Source: Notolepis coatsorum
Taxonomy: Eukaryota > Chordata > Actinopteri > Aulopiformes > Paralepididae
DNA: 64,000 nt
NCBI GenBank assembly: GCA_963971535.1
Contig: OZ020586.1
Location: 78,162,412 to 78,226,411 of the forward strand
Direction of reading: 5' to 3'
Numbering within the stretch: the first letter of the stretch is position 1; each line of letters begins with the position of its first letter. The translations under genes and the position numbers were made by a program. The notes beneath the pieces are model-generated. The model saw nothing but the letters and a program-made list of their open reading frames with translations, searched no databases and was not told where the DNA came from. This document shows, one piece after another, positions 27,285 through 38,639 of this stretch.

Positions 27285-28375
27285 TTACTTACATTTTTAT
27301 TAACATTTATAGACAAACAACACTTATACAATACCTACAATGACATCAATAACATAACAGTACATTAACATGGGCCCCTTGAATTCGGCTGCGTTCAGCC
27401 TCCCAGACCCCCATGAGAGGGACCCCCCCCCTCCTGCCATCCACCCCTAGAAACCGGGCTCCCCCACATCCCAGGTCCGTCCCACGTGGGACCGAGCACT
27501 CAGCGACACGGGTCCCTTGAATTTAATTGGGCCAGGCCCAGTGGAGGGGCGAGGGGTGGTACTCCCCCCCACCGTGCCAAGCCCGCTACCTCCCATGTCG
27601 CGAAGCACCCCACCCCACGCACAACAAACCCACAACCCACGAGACCCCACTCTCCTGGGCCAAACCGCGGAAACGATGGCCCCCCCCTGAGTTAAGTCCG
27701 TTGAACTCCCCCATATCCCAGGCCGATGCGCGCGGAGCCGGGTCCCCAGCGACACGGGTCCCTTGAATTAATTGGGCCAGGCCCAGCAGAGGAGAGGGAC
27801 AGATTCTCCCCCCCACCGAGCCAAGCCCGCTACCTCCCATGCCACCGAGAGCCCCACCCCACGCCCACCGACCCTGCAACATACAGGACCCCACCGGGCA
27901 AAGCTCAGCCGCTCTGACCCCCACAAGAGAAACCCCTCCCTCCCGCCTTCCTCCCCGAGAAACAGAGCACCCCCATATCCTGGTCCACCATGCGCAGAGC
28001 CGAGCACCCAGAGCCCCCACCCGCCCCCGCCCCGACCGCCAGCCCCCCGGCCCACGAGAACCCTAAGCCCAGGCCCGCAGAAGGCCTAAGCACCACGCCT
28101 CAATGGTCCCCCGACCGCCCGCGACCCCAAGCCCGGTGCCCCCCCGGCCCGGTGACCATACCGCCCGGGCCACGGCGGCCAAGGGCCCCAGGAAACCCCA
28201 CCCCCCCCCCCCCAAACCGATCCCACAACACGCAAGGCCCCCCCTCCCCCGGGTCGAACCGCCGGAACGATGGCCCCTCCCCCCGGCATTCCCCCCCACC
28301 GAACTCAGCCTGCCCACCTCTGTACCTCCCATGTCACCGATATCACTATATACATTTATGAAAAAATAGCACTGA
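27285..28375 (-). repeat. GC-rich region with ~240-bp tandem units
   Basis: Very C-rich on the plus strand. The text GCGACACGGGTCCCTTGAAT ... GGGCCAGGCCCAG recurs at about 27500 and 27745, with a more diverged third copy from about 27965. Overlapping Pro/Gly/Arg open frames in several phases are composition artefacts. Minus-strand polarity is inferred from an A-rich, AATAAA-containing edge at about 27270-27345, and the tract could be the 3' UTR of the minus-strand L1-like sequence to the right. Confidence 0.6.
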
Positions 28376-28433
28376 CAACACAATAAGAAAAAATTATAAA
28401 ATAAGCCATATGATTAGCACTCTTTCCCCTGTT

Positions 28434-28830
28434 GGCGGTTTGGAGGGGAATCAGCTCTCCTGTTGAGGAAGCCCCCCCCCCCCCCCTAGAGACGGAGATA
28501 TCCCCCAAAGGAGATTCTCCAAGCCTCTCTTCATGTCCAACATTTTGAATTCTTGTCCTTCACAATTGTCCATGTGCACATTAAAAGCAACTGCTATCCT
28601 AACATAACCATAAAAAATTTATATTTAAACTAAAGACAATTGGCACTTCCCAGGTAATTCTTTTTAACCCCGTTTAACCCCCGTTGGCGGGCTGGAGGGG
28701 TAAGGCTCTCCTGGAGAGGGCCCCTCCTATAACGACGGAGATTCCCCAATGGGGATTCTCCAATGTCCCTATTATTGTCCAACATTTTCTTTGAATTTTT
28801 ATCTTTCATATGATAGTACAGTTCCAGAGC
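28434..28830. repeat. ~250-bp tandem duplication
   Basis: GTTGGCGG...GGAGGGG...CTCTCCTG...GACGGAGAT and TTCTCCAA...GTCCAACATTTT appear at 28434-28560 and again at 28683-28810. Confidence 0.8.
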
Positions 28831-29059
28831 TCCCGGTCAGGTCTCCGAATGTTTTTCCCCATGTTCCCCGTCGTCTTAGTTGTGCGCCATGTGTGTTAGT
28901 GTCTACAGTTTAGTCTAGTACGTGTTATTTATATTATATGTCCCGAATCAAGTCCCAATTTTCCCAACTAATGTGTTTACCTTGTCTGTATTCCCAGTGG
29001 TCTGTGTGTTATCTGCAGTGTGTCTCGAATCATAACATCCATTCACTATCAAATAATAT

Positions 29060-30080
29060 GTATATGTGGTATTGAATCTTGGTCGGTGTGTGTGACCTCA
29101 GTGCTCGAGTCCTGTTTGGTGTGTGAGATCTCGTTATTTGAATCCTGGCTGGTCTGGTTGATCTCGGCGCTCGGCTCCCGGTTGGTGTGTGTGGCCTCAA
29201 TGCTTGCATCCCGGACGGTCCGGCCGACCCCGGCGCCCGAGTCCTGGTTGGTCCGGTTGTATCCAGCGTCTCTTTGTCCTTCTTTTGGGGGTCGTTTGTT
29301 TTATTTCTTTTGAATTAGCCTCCATGTTCCTCTGAATATTCTGTATTGCATCGAGTCCAGCCTGCGTGTTGATTAGCATGTTAGCATCGTTAGCATTCTG
29401 TATTACTTCTAGCCTGATCCGAATGCTAACTTGCATATATTCATCGGGAGCATGTCTATGTTCCCCGGGTCCTATGTTCCCCGGGTTCTATGTTCCCCGC
29501 TTTGATTGATTGATTGATTGAAAATTCTAGACCACCAGCCCTGATTCCAAACTCTAACCTTAACCAGTTCAAAGGAGGGCCTAAGCTTAACCGTTCAAAA
29601 CAAGTCGGACATTAATAATTAATAAAATAATAAAAATTAATAGATATTTCAATCTATTAGTCAATCAAAGCGGGGAACATCTAACCGGGGAACATAGGAC
29701 CCGGGGAACATAGGGATGATCCATATTCATCGTGTTAGCTTCCATGTTAGCTTGTAGCTCCGTCTCCAGCCAGACCTCGCTGTGGTCTAACGTTGATAGC
29801 TTACTACTTGCTACGTCATCTCGTGTTGTACCTTTCCCTTCGTCGTATTTTCTTTGTCGGGGGGCACTCTTCTCTCACTTTTCCTCGAGTTTTGTGCACT
29901 GGGTCTTGTCATCTTTCTTTTATCTTCGAGTTGTTACTTTTTATCGTGTTTTATAACTTTTTATTACCTTTCTTGAATTTTGGACCGGGAGCTCTGTTCT
30001 GCAGCTGCTCACCCGCTCCTCGCCAAACCGGAAGCCCAGCTATTGCTTTTACTCAGTTTAAACTATTATATACATAACTT
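29060..30080 (-). pseudogene. Possible L1 ORF1-like remnant, minus strand
   Basis: Minus-strand text at about 29930-29730 (KMTRPSAQNSRKSERRVPP, then a broken Lys/Thr-rich segment) and at 29436-29197 (LINTQAGLDAIQNIQRNMEA) looks like the N-terminal basic and coiled-coil parts of fish L1 ORF1 proteins. A foldback element at 29447-29722 splits it. 29060-29270 is a 36-39-bp minisatellite (GTCCTGGTTGGT-like). The assignment is tentative. Confidence 0.35.
29447..29722. mobile_element. Foldback element with 10-bp duplication ATATTCATCG
   Basis: ATATTCATCG occurs at 29437-29446 and 29723-29732. The termini GGAGCATGTCTATGTTCCCC and GGATCATCCCTATGTTCCCC (right end, complement) are inverted, and the arms include CGGGTCCTATGTTCCCCGG and TTTGATTGATT. 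The inner text CTAACCTTAACCAG and GCCTAAGCTTAACCG is shared with the element at 50847-51538, and ACCAGCCCTGATTCCAAACT with the one at 15168-15437. Confidence 0.9.
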
Positions 30081-30486
30081 TGCTATTGGTCTGACTCAGG
30101 CTAAACAGACATGGAGTAATCCGGCTATTGGTGATATCCCTGGTTAAGGTCTTACTCAGGTTAAACTGTTTACATGTGCGTAGTAATCCAGCTGTTGGTC
30201 ATATTTTATTCAGATTAAACTGTTTACATGTACATTTGATCCAGTGCACTCGATTATCCCCGCTTTCACAAACAAATGATGTGTCTGACGCATGACATTC
30301 AGTGTTGTTCTTATGGTTTGGATTATTTAACAAACAGACAGCACTGACAGCAACATCATCATTCAGTCTCGATTCGTTTTTTTCATGGTGATTTGGTTCA
30401 TAAAACTGCACATTCAGCACATCATGGTCACAGAGTGTAAGTAAACAAGTGGCTTTTATTAAGACTGGGGCCCTGTCCAAAACAAT

Positions 30487-30616
<130 letters not shown>

Positions 30617-30957
30617 TACTTACCCTTAGCTGCCAGAGTTGTACCCTTCCTGCTGACTTGTTGTATAGAACTTGTAAGTCGCTTTAAATAAATGATTAAA
30701 TGATGTAAATGTTTGTGTGAGTGTGAGTGTGAGTGTGAGTGTGTGAGTGTGAGTGTGAGTGTGAGTGTGTGTGTGGTGGGGATCCCCTCCATCTGCTTCC
30801 AATATCTTCAATCCATCTGAGCATCAACAAACCAACCACAGACTGGACCAGTTCCTCTATCATGAGAAACAACCCTCTGCTGGACTGTCTACTAACATTT
30901 CCACACAGACTGTGTGTGTGTGTATGTGTTGTGTTGTGTCTGTGGGTAAGTCGTATC

Positions 30958-31256
30958 CAGTGGTGCAGTGCTGGTATAACTCGGTATAACGGCGTTATAC
31001 CTCGGTCACTGAGGCTGAAGTACGCGCAATCGCTTTTTACATGGCATTATCCAACCGGACTCCCGGAGAAGCATGCAGCTGCAGAGCCGCAGAGCCAGCG
31101 GCGCTCTCTGGGCCGCGCGCTGACGGCCGCGCTGTGAGGCAATAGTATCCAGCTGCAGGACGAGAGCAGCCAAAAAAACTGTGCATGCGCGCGCACGCGC
31201 GCACGCGCACGCGCGTGGAGCGTTTGACCTACTGTCAATTTGCCACTGCACCACTG
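30958..31256 (-). mobile_element. hAT-type MITE copy 2, 8-bp duplication GTCGTATC
   Basis: Same family as 22811-23095 in reverse orientation. GTCGTATC at 30950-30957 and 31257-31264 is an exact 8-bp duplication. It has the longest CGCGCA tract of the three copies. Confidence 0.93.
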
Positions 31257-31364
31257 GTCGTATCTACTGGGCTATCTTACCAGAGCTTGATGTCCGTAGC
31301 CTAAACGGGATCCAATATACCCACACTAACAATTCTTAGGAGTTTAGCTCTGTTTGCCTAGTCT

Positions 31365-32145
31365 TTTAACCTGTTCCACCCCAGGTGAAAATCTGCATAA
31401 AATGTATACCTAGCTAAATGGAATATTGCTCCACTTCTACAAGGGCTATTTGCATATTCTTGGTATCTAGGAACATCTATGGACCTCAATTAATGTATTA
31501 TCAGTGTCAGAAATATTGTGTCTATTACTAGGCTTGCTTAAATTGTGATGAAACAAAGGAAAATATGAATTATGATTTTTCTTTTCATCTTTGACAGTGA
31601 ATAAAACCATGATAATAATGATCAGACTTAAAAAACTGCCACTGAGCTCATTCAGTACCCTCTTGAGATCATGTGTACAAAAGATCTAAGGAAATTAATA
31701 AAGGGAAGATGATTAAACTGAAGGTTCTGTATATACAGTACTGAATTCTCCCATCCGGACCAATGCAATTTGAAATATTATTATAGAATATAGAATATAG
31801 CTATACATTACCTTATTATAGCCAATTCGCACATTTATATATATATATACATATAGTATCTTTCAAATGGCCGAGTTCAATTTGGATATAGTATCACCAG
31901 GCGTGCATAATAACAGATACTGATATTTACTGTAATCGACTGTACTTTTTTATTTCCCCCACAGTGTAACCATTTTGAAACTAATTTCAGATCTAATTCT
32001 TCCTACATGGTAACAATAGTGTGGAGAAACTGACTGCGTTTCAATATTTGTCAAAAACGTTACCTTTTGTAGCTTATTATCGCAAATCATAACAATTATT
32101 GATATGATTCATTCAGAACGCTGAACTTTGAACCACCATAGTATG
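31365..32145 (-). mobile_element. Fragment of the piggyBac-like family found at 60226-62233
   Basis: Starts at a TTAA (TTTTAACCTGTTCCACCCCA). The reverse complement resembles the 60.2-62.2 kb element: CAAGAACATGCAAAT..., AGTGGAGCAA.ATTCCATTT, GACACAATATTTCTGACACT, TATAGCCAAnTCGCACAT, GTATCACCAG. The other end is not clear, since MITE copy 3 follows directly. Confidence 0.55.
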
Positions 32146-32420
32146 CAGTGTTGCAGTGGCAAATTGCCAGTAGGTCAAACGCTCCACGCGCGTGCACGTG
32201 CGCGCGCGCGCATGCACAGTTTTTAGTGGATACTATTGCCTCACAGCGCGGCCGTCAGCGCGCGGCCCAGAGAGCGCCGCTGGCTCTGCGGCTCTGCAGC
32301 TGCATGCTTCTCCGGGAGTCCGGTTGGATAATGCCATGTAAAAAGCGATTGCGCGTACTTCAGCCTCAGTGAGCGAGGTATAGCGCCGTTATACCGAGTT
32401 ATACCAGCACTGCACCACTG
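32146..32420 (+). mobile_element. hAT-type MITE copy 3, 8-bp duplication ATAGTATG
   Basis: Termini CAGTGTTGCAGTG ... CACTGCACCACTG. ATAGTATG at 32138-32145 and 32421-32428 is an exact 8-bp duplication. It lacks the GGCTGCTCTCGTCC block present in the other two copies. Confidence 0.93.
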
Positions 32421-32489
32421 ATAGTATGTGACAGGAGGTGTAGATCGGAGAAATTTCAATGCTGGCCGATAGCTAGCGATCTCCTCTAC

Positions 32490-32542
32490 AAAATGGCCGC
32501 AAATAAACTACAATTCCCATGGTTCAACATTTCCATTTCCGG
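32490..32542 (+). promoter_or_regulatory. Promoter-like cluster: YY1, ZNF143 and ETS-type motifs
   Basis: AAAATGGCCGC at 32490-32500 is close to the YY1 site AAAATGGCGGC, ACTACAATTCCCA at 32507-32519 matches the core of the ZNF143 element, and TTTCCGG at 32536-32542 is an ETS-type site. These motifs commonly cluster at TATA-less vertebrate promoters. No TATA box and no certain first exon are visible. It could serve a host transcript (even gon4l) or come from a transposon. Confidence 0.4.
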
Positions 32543-33134
32543 TCCCGGTCAGGATAGACGATTGCATATCGAAAACTTAAAACGATATAAGTACACTTTT
32601 AACCTATTGCTAAACTATTGCCAACCTAACGTTTTACATTCTACATGCATTTGTGACATAGTAGTGATCTTAATACTTGAAAACGGTTGATTTTAAAATC
32701 ACAAATTATTTCCATCAATCATAAAGATATGACTACTATATGATTATAATGTCAAAAGGGGTCGGTACAGACCCCGTGGGGGGGAACAGGTTGCCTTGTC
32801 TCCACTAGCCAGGGTCTGGCACACAGTGAGCATCTCCATTGTCTTTAGAAACTGGTCAAACCTGGCTGGACCCCGACTGAGACGACCACCTTTCACAACC
32901 TGGCCACACCTGGCTGGGACTGTATCATATGGTTTAGATTGTGTACCACAGTTTGTGGTGTGCATTTTGAAAGGTTGCCTAATGCCTAGCAACCGGAGAG
33001 TTTACAAGAAACACAATGGAGAAACAAATCCAACCATACCAGACCATGCTAGACCATGGCTAGACCCAGCCAGACTGAACATAGCTAATGGAGAGATACA
33101 GTAAGGCATAACTGTCTACCTCATTAGTCTTCTA

Positions 33135-34176
33135 TTGGCGCTTTTCCACTGCATAGTACCTACTCGACTCAACTCGACTCTACTCTACTCGCTTTAGGTA
33201 CCTGGTACTTCGTTCCTTTTCCACTGCAGGTACTAAAATAAAGTACTCAGTTTGTCTCCATGTGGGGAGGCGGGGCTGCTGGTGTACAGCTGAGAGCTCC
33301 ATAGCTCTGTGAGAGGCTGAGCTCCAGTATAGCTATGTCCGTGAGCTAGGCGCAAGCCAGAGTAAAACACAGTTTTCAATCAATCAATAACAACATTAAC
33401 GAGACTCTCGTTGTGTCTATTCTGCTAACGCTAACGTTACCCTTCATTGTGTCTATTCTACAAGCGTTAACGTCAGCTAGGCTGTCTATGCTAACGTTAA
33501 CGTTAGCATTAGGCTAACAACAAATCTGTAACGTTACCAGTCTCGCGTCTATTTGCTAATGTTAGCATTAGGTAATAACCGGTTTAAAATGGATGGTGAT
33601 TACCTCACGTTGTGTCTATTCCACTAGCATTAACGTTACTCATACAAACAATCAATAGCGAGTTATATTGATCACGCTATGTACGATAGCCATGCTAAAA
33701 TGCTAGCACAACATTAGCACCCAACCTAACAACAAGCTTAAGCCTTAACAAGTCAGCGATCTTTTTGCGAGACTAAACTCTCCGCTCGGTGGCAAATTGT
33801 GTTGATGTCGGTTTTGTTTAATCAATAAATGAGGCAGAATACACAGTGACTATCCTTTGTTTATTGCACTTGTGCCTGCTGCAAACATAATGAAATCCTA
33901 TGCGAGACATTAAAGATGGCGGCTTTCTGTTTTCGTTCAGACTCCCTCAGACTCTCCAACGAGTGACGCGTCTCTCTTCTGACCAATCAGTGGTCTGCAG
34001 TGTTTCACATGACTTTTCTGGTACCTCTTGGTACCGGCTTGGAACCACGACAAAGCAGGTACTAAAAAAAGTACCCGGTACTAGGTACCATCCGCAAATT
34101 TTGGCAATGGAAAACCGAAAAGGCCGAGTAGAGTCGAGTTGAGTCGAGTAGGTACTATGCAGTGGAAAAGCGCCAA
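33135..34176. mobile_element. ~1.04 kb DNA element with ~50-bp TIRs, inside a minisatellite
   Basis: Ends TTGGCGCTTTTCCACTGCAT... and ...ATGCAGTGGAAAAGCGCCAA are inverted and continue through TACTCGACTCAACTCGACTC and its complement. The flanks GTCTTCTA | ACTGTCTACC rejoin to an intact unit of the neighbouring 24-bp minisatellite, so the insertion looks precise. No clear duplication is visible. There is no transposase, and the interior has many GCTAACGTTA repeats. Confidence 0.85.
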
Positions 34177-34545
34177 ACTGTCTACCTCATTAGTCTTCTA
34201 ACTGTATACCTCATTAGTCTTCTAACTGTCTACCTCATTAGTCTTCTAAATGTCTACCTCCTTAGTCTTCTGTCTACCTCATTAGTCTTCTAACTGTCTA
34301 CATCATTAGTCTTCTAAATGTCTACCTCATTAATCTTCTAAATGTCTACCTCATTAGTCTTCTAACTGTCTACCTAATTAGTCTTCTAACTGTCTACCTC
34401 ATTAGTCTTCTAACTGTCTACCTCCTTAGTTTTCCAACTGTCTACCTCCTTAGTCTTCTGTCTACATCCTTAGTCTTCTGTCTACATCCTTAGTCTTCTG
34501 TCTGCCTACCTCCTCGGTCTTCTAACTGTCTACCTCCTAAGGCCT
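34177..34545. repeat. 24-bp minisatellite
   Basis: About 15 copies of TAACTGTCTACCTCATTAGT-CTTC. One more unit lies left of the inserted DNA element at about 33108-33134. Confidence 0.95.
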
Positions 34546-34909
34546 TTCCCTTTTAAATCTCAGAATTCCATCATTCTACTTGACCACCTGTATTATATCA
34601 CATCCGAGATCACCCTGGTTAATGACATTGACTATGACTATAGTTGCTATTGTAGGTTTAGGGTTCAGTGCCGTTTAATTAGGTCAGCTACTGGGAAACG
34701 TTTTAACTTTACCTTTCGTTCTGATGTAACCAATAACAACCTCAAATCTCACAAACTATAATTTTTACAACACACAAGAAGTAGGATCTATGTTAAAACC
34801 TCTCGTTTTGGAGGGATAAACCACAATGAGAGCAACGTTCTCCTGACGATCTGCTGTTGCTTGTCTCACAGTCTTCTGTAGAGCAAGGTTGTGGTGTGGT
34901 GTGTGGTAT

Positions 34910-35610
34910 CCATCAAATCAAATTTATTTGTAAGGCCCGACAACATTATGTTAATGTCCCCATGGGCCGGACACGTCTTCTTTAAACAAGTCAAAAATAA
35001 ACATCACAATAAGTCAAGAACAAAACAAAAAAAACACCATGAAATCCAAAATAAAAATGTTAAATAAATAAATGCAACACTCCCAGCGAAGGTAAGGAAA
35101 AACATTGCAATAGGAAAAAAGCACCACAGGCAATGTGGAGGAGAGAAACCTCAGAAGGGCCGTTCAAGGGGGGATCTCCCTTCTTAGATGTCGGTGATAG
35201 TAGTGTTGCTATGGATGATCAATGGGTGGAGAATAAAACTGCAGAAATAGTTGGTATGTATGTACATATACACGTGTAATAAAACACAAATATGTACATG
35301 CAATAGCAACTGGGTTACATAAGAACATCCATCCGGTTACCGTTCAGCATTTCCCCAAAGTTCTAATCTTTACCACATATTGTATGAACTCTCTCTTGCC
35401 TCGGCTCCTCCTCGATCAGAGATCTGGTCAGCGTACAAATCTGACGTCAGTTTCCTCCATTGGCATTACACGCTTCTCCCCTGGGGAGTCACCATTGAGT
35501 TGCAGTTAATCCTATACGATAGATACTGGCTCTTCTCCGTTTACACACAGATGTTCCCCCTCTGTTGTTGGTCTGGAAGTCCAAATACCAGCATGACTGA
35601 AACTCTGTGA
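34910..35610 (-). mobile_element. Minus-oriented LINE 3' region
   Basis: Starts ATCAAATCAAATTTATTTGT, the reverse complement of a very common teleost LINE tail. GAGAGAAACCTCAGAAGGGC at about 35143 belongs to the same family. No open coding frame survives. Confidence 0.65.
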
Positions 35611-35698
35611 ACTTGATTTCTATGGTAAAGGGGAAATAAAATTGCATTCGGCCAAAACCTCTACAGCTCTCATTGGGGTGAATGGAGCTGGTGTCACT

Positions 35699-36270
35699 GG
35701 CCAGCTAACCACACCTGATGGGTTGGATGGTATGAACTCCCAGCTAACCAGACCAGATGGGTTGGATGGTATGAACTCACAGCTAACCATACCAGATGGG
35801 TTGGATGGTATGAACTCACAGCTAACCAGACCAGATGGGTTGGATGGTATTAGCTCATTGGCCAGCTAACCAGACCTGATGGGTTGGATGGTATGAGCTC
35901 ACTGGCCAGCTAACCAGACCTGATGGGTTGGATGGTATGAACTCACAGCTAACCAGACCAGATGGGTTGGATGGTATGAACTCACAGCTAACCAGACCTG
36001 ATGGGTTGGATGGTATGAACTCACAGCTAACCAGACCAGATGGGTTGGACGGTATGAGCTCACTGGCCAGCTAACCAGACCTGATGGGTTGGATGGTATG
36101 AGCTCACTGGCCAGCTAACCAGACCTGATGGGTTGGATGGTATGAGCTCACTGGCCAGCTAACCAGACCTGATGGGTTGAACGGTATTAGCTCACTGGCC
36201 AGCTAACCAGACCTGATGGGTTGGACGGTATTAGCTCACTGGCCAGCTAACCAGATCTGATGGGTTGGAT
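35699..36270. repeat. 39/44-bp minisatellite
   Basis: About 14 copies of a unit containing CAGCTAACCAGACCTGATGG and GTTGGATGGTATGA, in a 44-bp form (with GCTCACTGGC) and a 39-bp form. It ends about 17 bp before the acceptor of the candidate exon at 36288. Confidence 0.95.
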
Positions 36271-36287
36271 TTTGTGTTTTCCTTTAG

Positions 36288-36398
36288 GTGTCCAGGACAT
36301 TTGCTGCCAGGCTGCTGTTGCCGTTCAGTCTCATAGTCCACCAACTGAGAAGAATACTATGAGACAGACCAGCAGGGGTTAACACACATGGGAAAGAG
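36288..36398 (+). other. Candidate exon (coding end or 5' UTR exon)
   Basis: Acceptor TTTTCCTTTAG ends at 36287 and a perfect donor GAG|GTGAGT begins at 36399. In phase 0, as required by the exon ending at 21924, it encodes VSRTFAARLLLPFSLIVHQL plus RRIL and a stop at 36360-36362. All frames have stops, so it is either the last coding exon of the unrecognised gene followed by a 3' UTR intron, or a noncoding exon, for example of gon4l. A possible following exon starts after GGTGTTTCAG at about 37058. Confidence 0.35.
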
Positions 36399-36615
36399 GT
36401 GAGTGTTCATACGCTGCTCCATAGATAATGAATGGTCATACATTGATGGTTTTTATTTTCAATATCCAGCCTTGCATGTAATGAGGAGAGGAGTGAGAAC
36501 AGATGGTTAGTTCTTCTGGTGTAATTTCCTATTTTATTCAGGAGAGGGAGCCATCGTCTTATAGATTGAAAGTAGAGATTCAAATACAAATTTAACATAA
36601 ATCTTCATTTGTATG

Positions 36616-36943
<328 letters not shown>

Positions 36944-37057
36944 ACGTTTATCTCAAAATATGCATTTAACCAGAATTTTTTTCTACCAAAACATCCAAAT
37001 AAAACCTATAAAAATTACATGTTGTGATATCTCATTATATTCTGCTTGGTGTTTCAG

Positions 37058-37970
37058 ATCGCGTTGGTTCTGACTGCTGAAGGAATCTACAGACACCAGC
37101 ATGGCTCCTCCCTCACCTGGCATGTCACCTTTGACCTATGCAAAGAGGGCTGCCCCAAAATGGCTGCCACTCTCCCAAAACAAGTGCAGATTTGGCTGCG
37201 TCCCTGTAAACTACCAAAAGAGACTCGGGTTGACCTCACAGACTCAGAGAATGGGGGGAGGGGGGGTCACTATTTCACTTCACTTCATTCATCAGTAGTT
37301 TGTTGTATCACATATAAGACATGGAACCACGTCTTACATTATGTTTTTCACTCTATAGTTTTAATGTGTCGTGTGACACTGATATTATACATACAATCGC
37401 AGACAGTCACACAGACAGACAAACACACAGACAGACAGATACAGAGAAACAGACAGACACAGAGAAACAGACAGACTCTCTCTCCATACCATTAATTTCC
37501 TCCCTCCTTTCTCCCACTCTCTCTTCCTGTATTCGACCAGTGTGTTGGAAACCATTTTCATCCACTCACCACACCCAGTTCTCCACCACTGTTTCATATC
37601 TGTGTTTTTCTCTTGTTTAAATCATTTCACAGCAGTGTTTTTCAACAGTTTTACACCCACAGGCACTTTCACTTTGTAGATATGATGACATGACGGCACT
37701 TACATGTATTATATTTTCTATGTTTTATATAGTTTTTTATAGACAAGAAGGTGTGTAATTGATTGAGGTGAGTTAGAGACTTGTCTTCCTAATCTCATCC
37801 ATTGCCTAGATAGGAGAATGGGAGTCGGGTGTGACGTACCAAAAAATGATTTTGAAGCAATAGAGTAGATTGACCGTTCTTACAAACAACTGAATTCTTT
37901 GGACAGTCTGTATATAAATCTCTTAGAGCGTGAATGTAATGCATCACCCGACAGTACTCAACCTCTACTG
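37058..37970. other. No firm gene; open plus-strand segment then unique DNA
   Basis: After a good acceptor (GGTGTTTCAG), a plus-strand frame stays open to about 37495, but it ends in CAGACAGACA repeats (37400-37475) and has no family hallmark. It may be a UTR exon. 37500-37970 shows nothing recognisable. Confidence 0.3.
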
Positions 37971-37977
37971 TCTTTAA

Positions 37978-38280
37978 CAGGAACACAGCGACATTATGGG
38001 AAATGCACTTACCGTCTTCTCCAGAGTCAGATAGATAGATAGATTAGACCAATTTCCTCTCTGTGCGTTCAGTAGAAAGCTATCCGGCTGCAAGCTAGCC
38101 TAGCTTAGTACAAATGAATGGATGTGGATACGGACCAGCTAGCCTAGTTTTTGGCCAAAAACACCTCCCCGGGGGTTTTTAAGCTGGGCTAGTGGTCCAT
38201 CCGCTTCCATTCATCAGAGGAAATTGATGAAGAAATAATCTTCTTGTCTGACTCTGGAGAAGACGGCGGGCATAATGTTT
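37978..38280. mobile_element. MITE of the GGAACACxCCAACATT family, right end lost
   Basis: Follows TTAA at 37974-37977. It shares CTCTCTGTGCGTTCAGTAGA, GGCTGCAAGCTAGCCTAGCT and the fold-back arms with the copies at 21976 and 38419. The right end stops at CATAATGT without the terminal repeat. Confidence 0.7.
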
Positions 38281-38418
38281 CCCCACAGCCTGCCGTGTAC
38301 GTCTGCTATACGTTGTCTTGTTTAACACGTTGTCTTGTTTAACACGTCCTGTTTCTGCTTAAAGAATTATCGTCCCTCTCCATTACTTCAAAATGTTTTC
38401 CATGTATCATTGCCTTAA

Positions 38419-38626
38419 AGGAACACACCAACATTTGGGGAAATTAGCTTACCATCTTCTCCAGAGAGAGACAAGAGGATAGATACCAGTTTCCTCTCTG
38501 TGTGTTCAGTAGAAAACTATCTGGCTGCATGTTAGCCTAGCTTAGCACAATGAATGGAAGTGGACAGGCACTGTACGCTTCCATTCATTGTGCTGAGCAA
38601 ATTTTCCAAAATGTTGGTGTGTTCCT
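38419..38626. mobile_element. Compact MITE with TTAA duplication
   Basis: TTAA at 38415-38418 and 38627-38630. Terminal repeats AGGAACACACCAACATTT ... AAATGTTGGTGTGTTCCT with one or two mismatches. TTAA suits piggyBac-like or Kolobok-type elements. Confidence 0.85.
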
Positions 38627-38639
38627 TTAAAGGTAGAAT

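Noticed and set aside
27447..28383. Pro/Arg/Gly-rich open frames in the GC-rich region
   Set aside because: Stop-poor because of base composition; frames overlap on both strands and no splice or start context fits.
37046..37495. 149-codon plus-strand frame as a coding gene
   Set aside because: Ends in CAGACAGA repeats, lacks domain signals and fits a UTR or chance frame better.
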